Source: CAYQJS01 sp964417895
GTDB taxonomy: Bacteria > Chloroflexota > UBA6077 > SHYK01
Reading direction: 5' to 3'
Assembly: GCA_964417895.1 (NCBI GenBank)
Contig: CAYQJS010000005.1
Span: 62,001 to 126,000, forward strand
Length of the DNA stretch: 64,000 nucleotides
Shown here: positions 43,367 through 51,859 of the stretch, in pieces
Position numbering within the stretch: the stretch's first letter is position 1
Layout of the letters: every line of letters begins with the position of its first letter
Notes under the pieces: generated by a model
Databases searched by the model: none
Told to the model about the DNA's origin: nothing
Seen by the model: only the letters and a program-made list of their open reading frames with translations
Translations under genes and position numbers: made by a program

Positions 43367-44533
43367 ATGGTTAGACCGTATCAGTACATCTCGGGCGATG
43401 GACACATGGAGATCAGCCCCGAACAGTGGAGGGACTGGGTCGATCCGAAATATCGGGATCGCGCTCCGCGCGGTGTGCGGATGCCCGACGGGGCCACTGC
43501 CGTCCTGGTGGAGAACAGCCCGCTGAGGTTCCGCGAGCAGCACAACCCCGGCGTGGCCCCGGAAGACTGGTCGCTGGAGACGCACGTAAACGTCGATGAG
43601 ATGCCGGGCGGCGGCCCGCCTGAGCAGCGGGTCCATGAGCTGGACCTCGATGGAATGGATGCCGAGATCCTGTTCCCAACGACCGCGTGTGGCGCCTGGG
43701 ACAACATCGCGGACGACAACGCGTACCTGGCCATGTGGTACGGATACAACGAGTGGCTCGCGAAGCGGTACTGTGCAGTCGCACCCGATCGACTTCTCGG
43801 CCTCGGAGTGATGCCGGTACGAGGAATCGACGCGTCTGTCGCCGAGCTGGAGCACTGCGCCAAGCTGGAGCTGAACGGGGTCGTCCTACGAGCTTTCCCA
43901 AGCGGCAAGAACAGGCTGACGTCCGAGGACGACCGGTTCTGGGCCGCGGCGATCGACTTGAACATGCCGGTCACCGTGCATAGCGCGTTCGACGTCGCAC
44001 GTGGTGAGTATCTGGGACGCCGGATCTGCACCTACGCCTCGAAGGCCGGGCCGATCGCCTCTTGCCTGGCCATCTATGGGGTGTTCGATCGGTTCCCCAA
44101 GCTCCAGGTGTACTTCGCGGAGAACATGATCGCTTGGGTCCCCGGTTGGCTCGAGACCATGGACGTCATGTACAAGAAGTTCCACTACCAGTACGAGAAG
44201 CTCGAGGGCATGAAGCCTCTCGACCGTCTCCCCAGCGAGATTATCCGGGAACACTGCCATTGGGGATTCATGGACGACCAGTTTGGCCTTGAGCTCATGG
44301 CCCAGTTCGGCCATATCAGTGTAGACAAGGCCATCTGGGGGCACGATTTCCCGCACAAGCCCACGGACTGGCCCCATTCCAGGGAGCAGATCGAGCGCAT
44401 CTTCGCCGGGGTGCCGGAAGATCAGAAGTACCAGATGACGTGTGGGAACGTGATCAACTACTTCCACCTCGAGGACGCGGTTGACATCCCGGAAGAAAAG
44501 GCTCTAGCCGGCGTCGCGCCGGCGGGAGCGTAG
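43367..44533 (+). CDS. Amidohydrolase-2 (ACMSD-like) family enzyme
   Basis: 388 residues from an ATG preceded by AGGGAGGGGCGAG. The metal site is present: Asp11-Gly-His13 (DGHMEI), a distal His in VTVHSAFD, and the late Asp in IWGHDFPHKPTD. The N-terminal segment replaces the usual H-x-H with D-x-H. This group decarboxylates aromatic acids or hydrolyses ring-cleavage products (amidohydrolase-2, including aminocarboxymuconate semialdehyde decarboxylase relatives). It is 89 nt upstream of a solute-binding lipoprotein, then a Rieske oxygenase and a two-domain VOC dioxygenase, on one strand. The set reads as a small uptake-and-degradation operon. Confidence 0.85.
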   Translation: MVRPYQYISGDGHMEISPEQWRDWVDPKYRDRAPRGVRMPDGATAVLVENSPLRFREQHNPGVAPEDWSLETHVNVDEMPGGGPPEQRVHELDLDGMDAEILFPTTACGAWDNIADDNAYLAMWYGYNEWLAKRYCAVAPDRLLGLGVMPVRGIDASVAELEHCAKLELNGVVLRAFPSGKNRLTSEDDRFWAAAIDLNMPVTVHSAFDVARGEYLGRRICTYASKAGPIASCLAIYGVFDRFPKLQVYFAENMIAWVPGWLETMDVMYKKFHYQYEKLEGMKPLDRLPSEIIREHCHWGFMDDQFGLELMAQFGHISVDKAIWGHDFPHKPTDWPHSREQIERIFAGVPEDQKYQMTCGNVINYFHLEDAVDIPEEKALAGVAPAGA

Positions 44534-44622
44534 CTGAAGGCGATAGCCCCACCCGAATGGCCCAGGGTGCTTGAGCCCCAGGGCAATCGGAGGGAAAACC
44601 TGCCAGTAAAGGGGGATCTCGG

Positions 44623-46332
44623 ATGAGCATTCGGCGACTGTCTTTTCTAGCCGCCCTCGCAATGCTCCTCACCGCTGCATGTGCGCCGAGCGTTGCCCAG
44701 GGCCCACGTCAGGACGGGGCCCCCAGTGTCGGATCGGAGTCGAAGCTCCTCCGCATGGGGGTCACCTTCGACGACGAGCCGAGAGAATTCGGCATCGCCT
44801 TCGGCTCCATCGGCGCGGGCGGTACCGAGACCAGGTACCTCCTGAATGCCCCTTTCACCATCTACGACGACAAGGGGGTCCAGCACCCCCGGGTAGCTGA
44901 GCGCATCCCCACCATCGAGAACGGCGACTGGACGGTCACGCCCGATGGTCGCATGGAGACGACCTGGAAGTTACGCCCCGACGTTCGGTGGCACGATGGC
45001 AGCCCGTTCACTGCCGAAGACTTCATCTTCGGCTTCCGGATCGCCACGGACCCCGAGTGGGCGCTGGGCACGCGGGTCCTGCGCTCGGTCGACGAGATCA
45101 CCGCGCCCGATCCCCACACGCTCGTCCTGCGGTGGAAGAACATCGAGATCGCCGCCAGCCAGATGGGCCTCAACGTCGTGCCGCCCCTCGCGCGGCATCT
45201 CCTGGCCGAGCCGTACGCCAATCTCAGCAAAGAGGCCTTCGCGGCGCACCCCTACTGGTCGGACCGGTTCATCGGGATCGGTCCATACCGAATGCAACAG
45301 TGGCTGCGCGGCACCTCCATGGACCTCGTCGCCAACGACGACTACTTCCTCGGCCGGCCCAAGATCGATCGCATTCTCTTTCAGTACTTCGGCGACACGC
45401 GGGGTCTGATGGTGGCGAACATGGCGGGTGAGGTCGACGTGATTCCCGTCGGCTACCTGAAGGCGGAAGAGGCCTTCGTGCTCAAGACGCAGTGGGAGCC
45501 GACGGGCGCTGGGAGCCTCATCCTGAGCATGGTCAAGCTCCGCAATGGCTGGTGGCAGATGCGCGATCCCGGCGCGCCCTGGGTTCAGGACCCACGCATA
45601 AGGCAGGCTATGGTGCGCCTGCTCGACCGTCAGAACCTGGTGGACACCCTCCACAATGGGCTTTCCGCCGTCGACGACATCTTCCTCCCGAAGGAGCACC
45701 CCGCCTATCAGCTCGCCCGGCAGCGGGGTCTTCCCGATCTGTCTTACGACCCCAGCCAGGCCCACCGGTTACTCTCAGAAGCCGGTCTGACCAGGGGGCC
45801 CGATGGTCTGTACCGGACACCGACCGGCGCGCCCCTTACCTTTGAGGCGTCGACGTCGGGGGACATCAACACGAACGTTCAGGAGATGGTGGCCATCGCC
45901 AACGCCTGGCAGACGGCCGGCCTGCAACCAAACCAGATCATCATCACGACCAGTATGAACGCGAGGGAGGTCGAGGCCAAGACCCGGGGCCTCCGCCTCA
46001 CGAGCGAGGCGCTCGACTACGTCGGCTTCGATGGTAGCCTCACATCCGAGATCTCAACCGAAGCAACCAGGTGGCGGGGACGCAACAGCGGCGGCTATAG
46101 CAACCCGGCCTTCGATCAAATGCACAATCGGATGGTCAACACGATCGATCTCCCGCAGCAGCACTCTATTGCCGCCGATCTGGTCAAGTTCCAGCTCGAC
46201 AATATGCTCTACCTGCCGCTGGTCTACAGTCCCAGTATCTCGGCGAACCGCAAGGAGGTGCGCGGCCTCACATCCATACTGCCCTACCAGCGGATGAATG
46301 CCTGGAACGTGCACCTGTGGGAGATCGGCTAG
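44623..46332 (+). CDS. ABC transporter solute-binding lipoprotein, family 5
   Basis: 569 residues from an ATG with AAAGGGGGATC upstream. The lipobox Cys follows LAMLLTAA, and the mature start is APSVAQGPRQDG. MGVTFDDEPREFG begins the mature domain, METTWKLRPDVRWHDGSPF and IRQAMVRLLDRQNLVD are the family landmarks, and the C-terminus closes with RMNAWNVHLWEIG. It is the second receptor of this type on this strand and lies between the amidohydrolase and the oxygenase 3 gene; a MITE-like element separates it from the latter. Ligand unknown. Confidence 0.9.
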   Translation: MSIRRLSFLAALAMLLTAACAPSVAQGPRQDGAPSVGSESKLLRMGVTFDDEPREFGIAFGSIGAGGTETRYLLNAPFTIYDDKGVQHPRVAERIPTIENGDWTVTPDGRMETTWKLRPDVRWHDGSPFTAEDFIFGFRIATDPEWALGTRVLRSVDEITAPDPHTLVLRWKNIEIAASQMGLNVVPPLARHLLAEPYANLSKEAFAAHPYWSDRFIGIGPYRMQQWLRGTSMDLVANDDYFLGRPKIDRILFQYFGDTRGLMVANMAGEVDVIPVGYLKAEEAFVLKTQWEPTGAGSLILSMVKLRNGWWQMRDPGAPWVQDPRIRQAMVRLLDRQNLVDTLHNGLSAVDDIFLPKEHPAYQLARQRGLPDLSYDPSQAHRLLSEAGLTRGPDGLYRTPTGAPLTFEASTSGDINTNVQEMVAIANAWQTAGLQPNQIIITTSMNAREVEAKTRGLRLTSEALDYVGFDGSLTSEISTEATRWRGRNSGGYSNPAFDQMHNRMVNTIDLPQQHSIAADLVKFQLDNMLYLPLVYSPSISANRKEVRGLTSILPYQRMNAWNVHLWEIG

Positions 46333-46365
46333 TCCCGCAGTTCCTGTGGACGTAGCCTTTTCGTC

Positions 46366-46497
46366 CGGTAGGGGAGGGGCTTGTCCCCTCCCGCCTCGCG
46401 CCTGCGTAGAGAGCCCCACGGCGGGGGACAAGCCCCCGCCCTACCGAACGACGGAACCGACGCAATGGCGATATCCATGAGAAGTGACCCCACTAGC
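46366..46497. repeat. MITE-like dispersed element, copy 2
   Basis: CGGTAGGGGAGGGGCTTGTC at the left and GGGGACAAGCCCCCGCCCTA then CCG at the right are long inverted repeats of an 81-bp core, with 50 further bases matching copy 1 at 27561-27690. It lies between the solute-binding lipoprotein and oxygenase 3 genes. Confidence 0.8.
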
Positions 46498-46523
46498 TAG
46501 GCGCTGATAGAAAGGAGTGAGCG

Positions 46524-47741
46524 ATGCTGACTGCGGAACAGAACGATCGTCTGACACGGGTCGGGCCCGGCACGCCGATGGGTGAAATGCTGCGCCGCTA
46601 CTGGCATCCCATCGCCGCCGCTGGCGAGCTCGACGATGAGCCGGTGAAGCAGGTGACCATCCTCGGGGAGACGCTCGTGCTGTATCGCGACCGGCAGGGC
46701 CGCATCGGCCTCATCGGCGAGCGCTGTCCCCATCAGGGAGTCGCTATGGTCTGCGGCGTACCGGAGCAGGAAGGCCTCCGCTGTGCATATCACGGGTGGA
46801 TGTTCGACCACACCGGCGCATGCGTGGACCTGGGCGAGGATGCGCTGACGCCCGACGTCACATTCCAGGACCGTGTCCGGATACCGGCCTACCGGGTGGA
46901 GGAGTTGGGGGGCTTGATCTTCGCCTATCTTGGCCCGGAGCCGGCGCCGCTGCTGCCCTGCTGGGAGCCGTTCGTAACGCCGGGGGTGTGGCGGTCCATC
47001 GCTGCGTTCGTTGCACCCTGCAACTGGCTGCAGTGCATGGAGAACCAGGTGGGCGATAGGCACACGGAATGGCTGCATGCGCACTTCCGCCAGTACGCGC
47101 AGGTACGCCTGGGAAACGCCCAGGAGCTGCCAACGCTTTCGAACTACGTGGGTCAGAGCGCCGCGGCGGACTTCTGCGAGTACGAGCGGTTCGAATTCGG
47201 CCTGCGCAAGCGGCGGGTCCATCGGGACGACGTTGGCGAAGAGGGCGTCCCCATCGTCATACCGAACCTCGAAGTCCACGACCAGATCCAGTACTACGTG
47301 CCGATCGACGATACCCACACGTGGTCGCTCACCTACCGCAGGCATCGCGTTCCTGAAGGCACTCCAGAGCAGCGGCGGGTGCCGATCTACGAGCTGCCGT
47401 TGCCTGGCGTCGACGAGCGCGGACATCCGACGTGGCCGTTGCTCGAGACCAGCCAGGGGCAGGACCGGTACGTGCTGTATGCGCGCGGCGTCATCGCGGA
47501 TCGGACCAGGGAGAACCTGGGCACCGGTAGCAAGGGAATCGTCATGTTCCGCGAGCTGCTGGAGGAGAACATCCAGCGGGTCGAGCGGGGCGAGGACCCG
47601 ATGGGCACGATTCGCGACCCAGCGGTCAACGAGCGGCTCAAGCTCAGCGCCGATAGAGACGGCGACGGCCGGCGGCTGTCGCGCCCGGACCCGTTCGATC
47701 CCGTCCAGGCTGAGCTGCGCGCCCTGGTAGGCGCCAGGTAA
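46524..47741 (+). CDS. Rieske oxygenase, phthalate-dioxygenase type (oxygenase 3)
   Basis: 405 residues from an ATG preceded by AAAGGAGTGAGCG. The cluster ligands are Cys68, His70, Cys87, His90 (CPHQGVAMVCG and CAYHGW). The iron site lies in VGDRHTEWLHAHF. MLTAEQNDRLTRVGPGTPMG is almost identical to the start of oxygenase 1, so these two are close paralogs. The C-terminus is shorter than in the others. It is followed after 11 nt by a two-domain VOC dioxygenase, suggesting hydroxylation followed by ring cleavage in one operon. No reductase is encoded nearby. Confidence 0.9.
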   Translation: MLTAEQNDRLTRVGPGTPMGEMLRRYWHPIAAAGELDDEPVKQVTILGETLVLYRDRQGRIGLIGERCPHQGVAMVCGVPEQEGLRCAYHGWMFDHTGACVDLGEDALTPDVTFQDRVRIPAYRVEELGGLIFAYLGPEPAPLLPCWEPFVTPGVWRSIAAFVAPCNWLQCMENQVGDRHTEWLHAHFRQYAQVRLGNAQELPTLSNYVGQSAAADFCEYERFEFGLRKRRVHRDDVGEEGVPIVIPNLEVHDQIQYYVPIDDTHTWSLTYRRHRVPEGTPEQRRVPIYELPLPGVDERGHPTWPLLETSQGQDRYVLYARGVIADRTRENLGTGSKGIVMFRELLEENIQRVERGEDPMGTIRDPAVNERLKLSADRDGDGRRLSRPDPFDPVQAELRALVGAR

Positions 47742-47752
47742 AGGAGACGAAA

Positions 47753-48688
47753 GTGCCAAGGCTGAACCATCTCTCGATCATCTGCGAGGACCCGGAGAAC
47801 CTGCGCCAGTTCTATGCCCGCTGGTTTGGTTTCGAGGAGCTAGCCAGGGGCGCGGGCGGATCGATCTATCTGACCGACGGCTACTTCAGCATGGCGCTGC
47901 TGTCGCAAGGATCGGAGCCGGCAGAGGGAAGCCGACAGCTTGGGCTGAACCACGTGGGATTTCAGATCCAGAGCATCGACGACGTCGAGAAGCGCCTCCG
48001 CGAGTTCGACGCCAGCGCGCGCATGGAGGAGCTGCCCAAGGGCGGCTACGCGGAGTATCGGGTGCGCGACCCCGAAGGCCTCACCATCGATCTTTCCGAG
48101 GAGGGCTGGGGCGCGCGGGGCGAAAGGACGATCCCGGGGATCCGCCACGTCGCCACCTGCAACCCCACGGACCCGTGGCGGTCCTTCGACTTCTACAGCA
48201 AGGTGTTCGGGATGAAGGACGCCCGGCTGACGGACGAGGAGCGGGGCGTCCACGTGGGCATGTGGCAGCGCGGAGCCGACACCAAAGTGGTCGAAGGCTC
48301 CGACGCGTCGGGGCCGGTGACGCGCCTCAAGTGGGACCCCGCTACGAAGTCGATCGTGGAAGTCATCGAGATGCAGGAGGCCCGCCCCGTCGTCGATGGG
48401 ACGCCGGTGGGCGTTCCCTTCGCGTGCGACGGCTTCATCAACATGGCGCTGCTGCGGACAAGCGATTGGATCCGACCGAACTTGAACCATTTCGGCATGC
48501 TCGTGCGCGATTCGATTGGATTGCTCCACCGGATCAGCGAGGTCCATCCCATGCGCCTGGACCAGCGGCCCCAGGACCGTCCCTTCGCCGAGTACCGCGT
48601 CTGGGACCCTGAGGGGAACGCGATCGATCTCAGCGAAAAGAAGGGCTTCAAGGTCGACGTCGGCAAGATCGAGCGCGTCGAGGACTGA
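47753..48688 (+). CDS. Two-domain VOC extradiol dioxygenase
   Basis: 311 residues from a GTG with AAAGGAGACGAA upstream. Two VOC modules are arranged in tandem: LNHLSIICEDPENLRQFY and LNHVGFQIQSIDDVEK in the first, GIRHVATCN and LNHFGMLVRDSIGLLHRI in the second, with the metal Glu expected in EYRVWDPEGNAIDL. This is the layout of catechol 2,3-dioxygenase-type enzymes, which cleave dihydroxylated rings next to the hydroxyl groups. Placement directly after oxygenase 3 supports a hydroxylate-then-cleave pathway. The His/His/Glu set appears complete in the C-terminal module, where catalysis normally resides. Confidence 0.8.
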   Translation: MPRLNHLSIICEDPENLRQFYARWFGFEELARGAGGSIYLTDGYFSMALLSQGSEPAEGSRQLGLNHVGFQIQSIDDVEKRLREFDASARMEELPKGGYAEYRVRDPEGLTIDLSEEGWGARGERTIPGIRHVATCNPTDPWRSFDFYSKVFGMKDARLTDEERGVHVGMWQRGADTKVVEGSDASGPVTRLKWDPATKSIVEVIEMQEARPVVDGTPVGVPFACDGFINMALLRTSDWIRPNLNHFGMLVRDSIGLLHRISEVHPMRLDQRPQDRPFAEYRVWDPEGNAIDLSEKKGFKVDVGKIERVED

Positions 48689-48799
48689 GGCCGCGCGCGG
48701 CACGGTGCCTCGGCGGGGAGTCGGTCGTCGTCGACGAGCACGCTGGGGGATTTCCAAACGCCCGCGGGTAGCTGCGTTGTTGGTTGGATGAAAGAGCCA

Positions 48800-49258
48800 C
48801 TAACCGGCACCAGCGAGAACACGTTCTTCGACTGGAGGACCCTCTTCTACCTGGGCTGATATTGATGCTTGCAGAGCATCCAGGATTCTCTGGGCCCGCT
48901 CCACGGTGATTCCGTGATACTCATTGCGCTCGTCCCTTGAGACGACCGATTCACTGACTCCAAGGCGCTCGGCAAGCTCGCGCTGCGTCAGGCCCTCGGC
49001 GATGCGAAGCGCGATGAGCAACTGGCCCAATTGGGTAAGGCGACGGATGACCGGGAAGTTGCGGCGCCGAACGTTCTCGTACCACTCGATCTCCTCGGCC
49101 AGTTGTGCCTGGAAGGACAAGAGCGGTTCCATCCCACGCTCCACCTCCTCGGGCGCAAACCCACCTCGGACAAAGGCTTCGCGCTGTCGGTGCGCGACGT
49201 CGCGATCCTGCTGCAGGCGACGGAGCGCCTCCTGATACTCTGCTTCGTTGCGAATCAT
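48800..49258 (-). CDS. XRE-family helix-turn-helix protein (likely antitoxin)
   Basis: 152 residues from an ATG with GGAGGGGAGGAAGCG upstream. The N-terminal half is a long, charged, probably coiled helix (EEVERGMEPLLSFQAQLAEE). The second half is a helix-turn-helix: ALRIAEGLTQRELAERLGVS then ESVVSRDERNEYHGI. It lies 12 nt downstream of a nucleotidyltransferase-like gene, on the same strand, which suggests a toxin-antitoxin pair with the toxin first. The C-terminal tail is acidic and disordered in appearance. Regulation by autorepression is expected but not visible. Confidence 0.7.
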   Translation of the reverse strand: MIRNEAEYQEALRRLQQDRDVAHRQREAFVRGGFAPEEVERGMEPLLSFQAQLAEEIEWYENVRRRNFPVIRRLTQLGQLLIALRIAEGLTQRELAERLGVSESVVSRDERNEYHGITVERAQRILDALQASISAQVEEGPPVEERVLAGAG

Positions 49259-49270
49259 CGCTTCCTCCCC

Positions 49271-49825
49271 TCATCTGGAGATGCGCACGATACCCTTGGG
49301 CAGGTCATTCCGCCGCGAAAGCCGAAAGGCCGACGGGAACTCCAGGTCGTTGCCGTAGCGGTCTCTAATCCCGCACGGAACCCCTGGAAGATGCGGGTAG
49401 AGTTCCACGCGATACTGGTGCCACATCGGCAGCTGGCGTTTGGGTGAGTTGGGGTCGGGTCGGCGGTTTGACGGGCTCCACGTCCAGACCTTGTGTGGGT
49501 CCAACGCGTTGAGATCGCTCTGAAGCCGCCCGGACAAAAGGTAGCGCGCGTCACACTCGAAGTAGCCATCGATGTCATTTGGATGATCCTTGTCCTCGAC
49601 AAACGAGCCGTCGACGAAGATCTGATCTACACCAACTTGCCAGAGCTGCTTCACGAGCACTTCGAGGGACGCGACAAGGCGGGCGCGCCAGGCGCTATCC
49701 CACGACGGCGACGTGACGCCGTCTCCGGTTACCAGATAGCTGGCCCGCAGCCCGTGCAGCGTCAAGACATAGTCCCCTTGGGGCAGAAGTCCGTTCGCGT
49801 TAAAAGGCCGGAGCGGGCCTATCAC
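49271..49825 (-). CDS. Nucleotidyltransferase-like protein (possible toxin)
   Basis: 184 residues from a GTG. The motif VDGSFVEDKDHPNDIDGYF contains Gly-Ser followed at the right distance by Asp-x-Asp, the pattern of a nucleotidyltransferase-fold active site. A later Trp/Arg-rich stretch (MWHQYRVELYPHLP) and the closing RNDLPKGIVRISR are typical of the DUF6932-like group. The pairing with a helix-turn-helix protein recalls minimal nucleotidyltransferase toxin systems such as MenTA or HEPN-MNT, in which the enzyme modifies tRNA or the partner. Whether it is toxic is inference from context. Confidence 0.6.
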   Translation of the reverse strand: MIGPLRPFNANGLLPQGDYVLTLHGLRASYLVTGDGVTSPSWDSAWRARLVASLEVLVKQLWQVGVDQIFVDGSFVEDKDHPNDIDGYFECDARYLLSGRLQSDLNALDPHKVWTWSPSNRRPDPNSPKRQLPMWHQYRVELYPHLPGVPCGIRDRYGNDLEFPSAFRLSRRNDLPKGIVRISR

Positions 49826-49924
49826 GCCGCCAGCTTCTCTGTGATGCTAAGCTTATCGGAATTGTTAAGTTCCGTCAACGCCTACCCCTCCGCCACGCCC
49901 ACGCCGGGTCAGGGCCAAGGCTAA

Positions 49925-50048
49925 CAGCTGCCGGACCGCGGGGCCGATCGCGCGGGTGATGTTCATCGCGGCGGTGGCGAGGGCGTTCGCCTGCACGACG
50001 GTGGAGGTTTGGCACCGGGTTGGGCGTAATCGTGCGACGCGTGGTGTT
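49925..50048 (-). pseudogene. Degenerate fragment of the EntS-like MFS gene
   Basis: Read on the minus strand, one frame gives NTTRRTITPNPVPN and, after a shift, the next gives STVVQANALATAAMNITRAI and GPAV. Both match consecutive segments of the transporter at 51860-53125 (NTTRRTIMPNLVPVSSIVQA and on). The fragment is about 125 bp, frameshifted, and part of a 445-bp gap (49826-50271) in which I see no complete gene. Confidence 0.8.
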
Positions 50049-50271
50049 GCTCCTAGGATGACCAGCGCAGGCATTCACGATGAGAACAAGCGGCTAGCCA
50101 CGGTGACGGCGGCCGCACGAAACGTGAGGGTGAGAGATGGCAGATATCCCGGCCATCAGCCGCGCTACGCCGGGTCGCGTAAAGATAGGTGGTTCGAAGA
50201 TCCACCGGCCCATGTCCTCGGGGCCATATCCTTGCCGCTGGGTGGAGCTCCTAGCGACCTGGGCGCACGCA

Positions 50272-51399
50272 TCAGTAAGCGCTAGCGCGAGACTGCGCGT
50301 TGCCGGCGAAACGGAAGCTGACCTTAAGGTCATTCATCCACGACGGGTCGATAATGCCGTCGTGCTGCAGGCGACCAACCACGATCCCTGGGTGGATGCC
50401 AATTCTGCGAGCGAACGCCTTGATGGCAGCCTTGGATTGCAGAGATGGAAGCTCGGTTGCAAGGTCGTCGGGGATCAGGATATTCCTTGCCCAAGCATTG
50501 GCCTCATCCTCGAGGGCGGAATGCACGAGCTGCCCGCCGGTGAGATCGTCGAGAAAGACGTCCTTTTTACCGTGGAGCAGGACATGAGCGGCCTCGTGAA
50601 AGAGGGTGAACCAGAAGCGGTCGTTGGGCTTGCCGTAGAGCGATATCTGGATCAATGGTCGGTGCGGGCTGAGCCACCGTGCCGCGCCGCTCACATGGGC
50701 ACGGGGAATTGCTGGAACGAGCACGAAGGCCACCCCTGATTCCCGGCAGACGTTGCGCAATCGTGGCTCGAAGTCCTCGGGCTGCCATGTGGTGAGCCCG
50801 CGGATTTCGGCCACCGCAGCTTCGAACCGCGCACGGTCGTAGCCGGGTCCGTCGAGCTTCTCAGCTTCAATCTCTCCCATGCGCAACCACGCTGAGATCG
50901 CGCCCACGTCGCTTTGCTCGGCCCGAGTACGACGGTAGGCTACCTCCATGGCTGCGTATCGCTGGGCCCACTCGGCCGGTGACGCCACGCTAAAGAATCG
51001 AAGCAACTCCTCGACGATCTCAAGCTTCGTCTTAGCGTCGATTCGGCGCTTCCGAATGGCACCCGCTTGTATGAGTTCGCGCACTGGAAGCCGGTCGCAC
51101 CAGCTGATCCAGTCGCCCAGGCGGCTATTGGCCGTGAGGCGGGCGTATTGCCCGCGGTATTGCGCCTCGCGCGTTAGCCAGAAGTGGGCCGGTCCACCAA
51201 GCACACGCTCGAGACGAAGGGCGGCGTCTTCGGTCAGCGCAGCCTTCCCATTGACGAGTTGGCTCACGTGCTTGGTCGAATACCCGAGACGCTCTGCCAG
51301 CTCAGCCTGTGTCCAGCCACGTCCCTCGACGAGATCGGAAATCGTGTCTCCGGGTGGGGAGGCCCAGTCCGGGTTGAATGAGGGGACTTTGCTAGTCAT
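50272..51399 (-). CDS. HigA-type antitoxin fused to an ImmA/IrrE metallopeptidase
   Basis: 375 residues from the ATG at 51399, which has TTGGAG 7 nt upstream and overlaps the toxin gene end. Residues 1-80 are an XRE helix-turn-helix (WTQAELAERLGYSTKHVSQL). The C-terminal part is an ImmA/IrrE-type zinc peptidase with the HExxH motif in WFTLFHEAAHVLLHG and a distal Glu in ALEDEANAWARN. Such fusions control toxin-antitoxin or phage-repressor systems, the peptidase cutting repressors. The preceding HigB toxin overlaps it by 4 nt, so the pair is translationally coupled. An unusual point is the pairing of HigB with an ImmA-fused antitoxin. Confidence 0.8.
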   Translation of the reverse strand: MTSKVPSFNPDWASPPGDTISDLVEGRGWTQAELAERLGYSTKHVSQLVNGKAALTEDAALRLERVLGGPAHFWLTREAQYRGQYARLTANSRLGDWISWCDRLPVRELIQAGAIRKRRIDAKTKLEIVEELLRFFSVASPAEWAQRYAAMEVAYRRTRAEQSDVGAISAWLRMGEIEAEKLDGPGYDRARFEAAVAEIRGLTTWQPEDFEPRLRNVCRESGVAFVLVPAIPRAHVSGAARWLSPHRPLIQISLYGKPNDRFWFTLFHEAAHVLLHGKKDVFLDDLTGGQLVHSALEDEANAWARNILIPDDLATELPSLQSKAAIKAFARRIGIHPGIVVGRLQHDGIIDPSWMNDLKVSFRFAGNAQSRASAY

Positions 51400-51719
51400 G
51401 GTAGTCTCCAATGAATACGATGCGAACCCGCGTCACTAGGGACCAGTCGATGCCGACGCCTCCTTACGGGGAATGGCTCATGATCGGGCTCGAACACGAG
51501 TCGCCTCCCTCCGTCCAGGTCCAAGGCGAACTGCCCGGTGCGGGATCCCATGAGCGGGTGTGGATGGCCAGCTACAAGGTCGGCCACCCGTGCGGCGGCC
51601 GACATGTCGGCGAGCCGGGATCGCAGCCTCCGCGCTGCGTTCTTCCCTAACCGTCGTTCCGCTATGGCCTGGCGTTCGCAGAGGTCGCGAAGGTTGTCGT
51701 CCCCGAAGTCGATGTCCAT
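51396..51719 (-). CDS. HigB/RelE-type toxin
   Basis: 107 residues from the ATG at 51719. The short helix-rich N-terminus (MDIDFGDDNLRDLCERQAIA, then ERRLGKNAARRLRSRLADM) and the strand QFALDLDGGRRLVFEPDHEP are typical of HigB, the host-inhibition RelE-fold toxin that cleaves mRNA on the ribosome. The order toxin then antitoxin is characteristic of higBA. Its stop overlaps the start of the antitoxin gene. It lacks the C-terminal catalytic extension seen in some HigB, so mRNA cleavage is inferred. Confidence 0.7.
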   Translation of the reverse strand: MDIDFGDDNLRDLCERQAIAERRLGKNAARRLRSRLADMSAAARVADLVAGHPHPLMGSRTGQFALDLDGGRRLVFEPDHEPFPVRRRRHRLVPSDAGSHRIHWRLP

Positions 51720-51742
51720 TGATCACCGCATATACATTCTAC

Positions 51743-51759
51743 TTTACCAAATCGGTAAA
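51743..51759. promoter_or_regulatory. Palindromic operator/promoter upstream of higBA
   Basis: TTTACC and GGTAAA form a perfect 6-bp inverted repeat with a 5-base AAATC centre, 24 nt upstream of the toxin start. On the minus strand TTTACC is followed, 17 bases later, by TGTATA, a plausible -35/-10 pair. A palindrome over a promoter is the expected target for autorepression by the HigA-type protein. Confidence 0.55.
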
Positions 51760-51859
51760 TACACGATTTGTACGATAGTCATCGTTTTGGGCCGTCCAAC
51801 GCCGGTCAGCTCACCAGCGAAAAGTCCATGGTCTTGACCGAGCGGAACAGAGCTAAGCT

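Noticed and set aside
50094..50285. Rhodanese-like fragment (LGAISLPLGGAPS) on the plus strand
   Set aside because: The match is too short, lacks a catalytic Cys region and any start, and could be chance.
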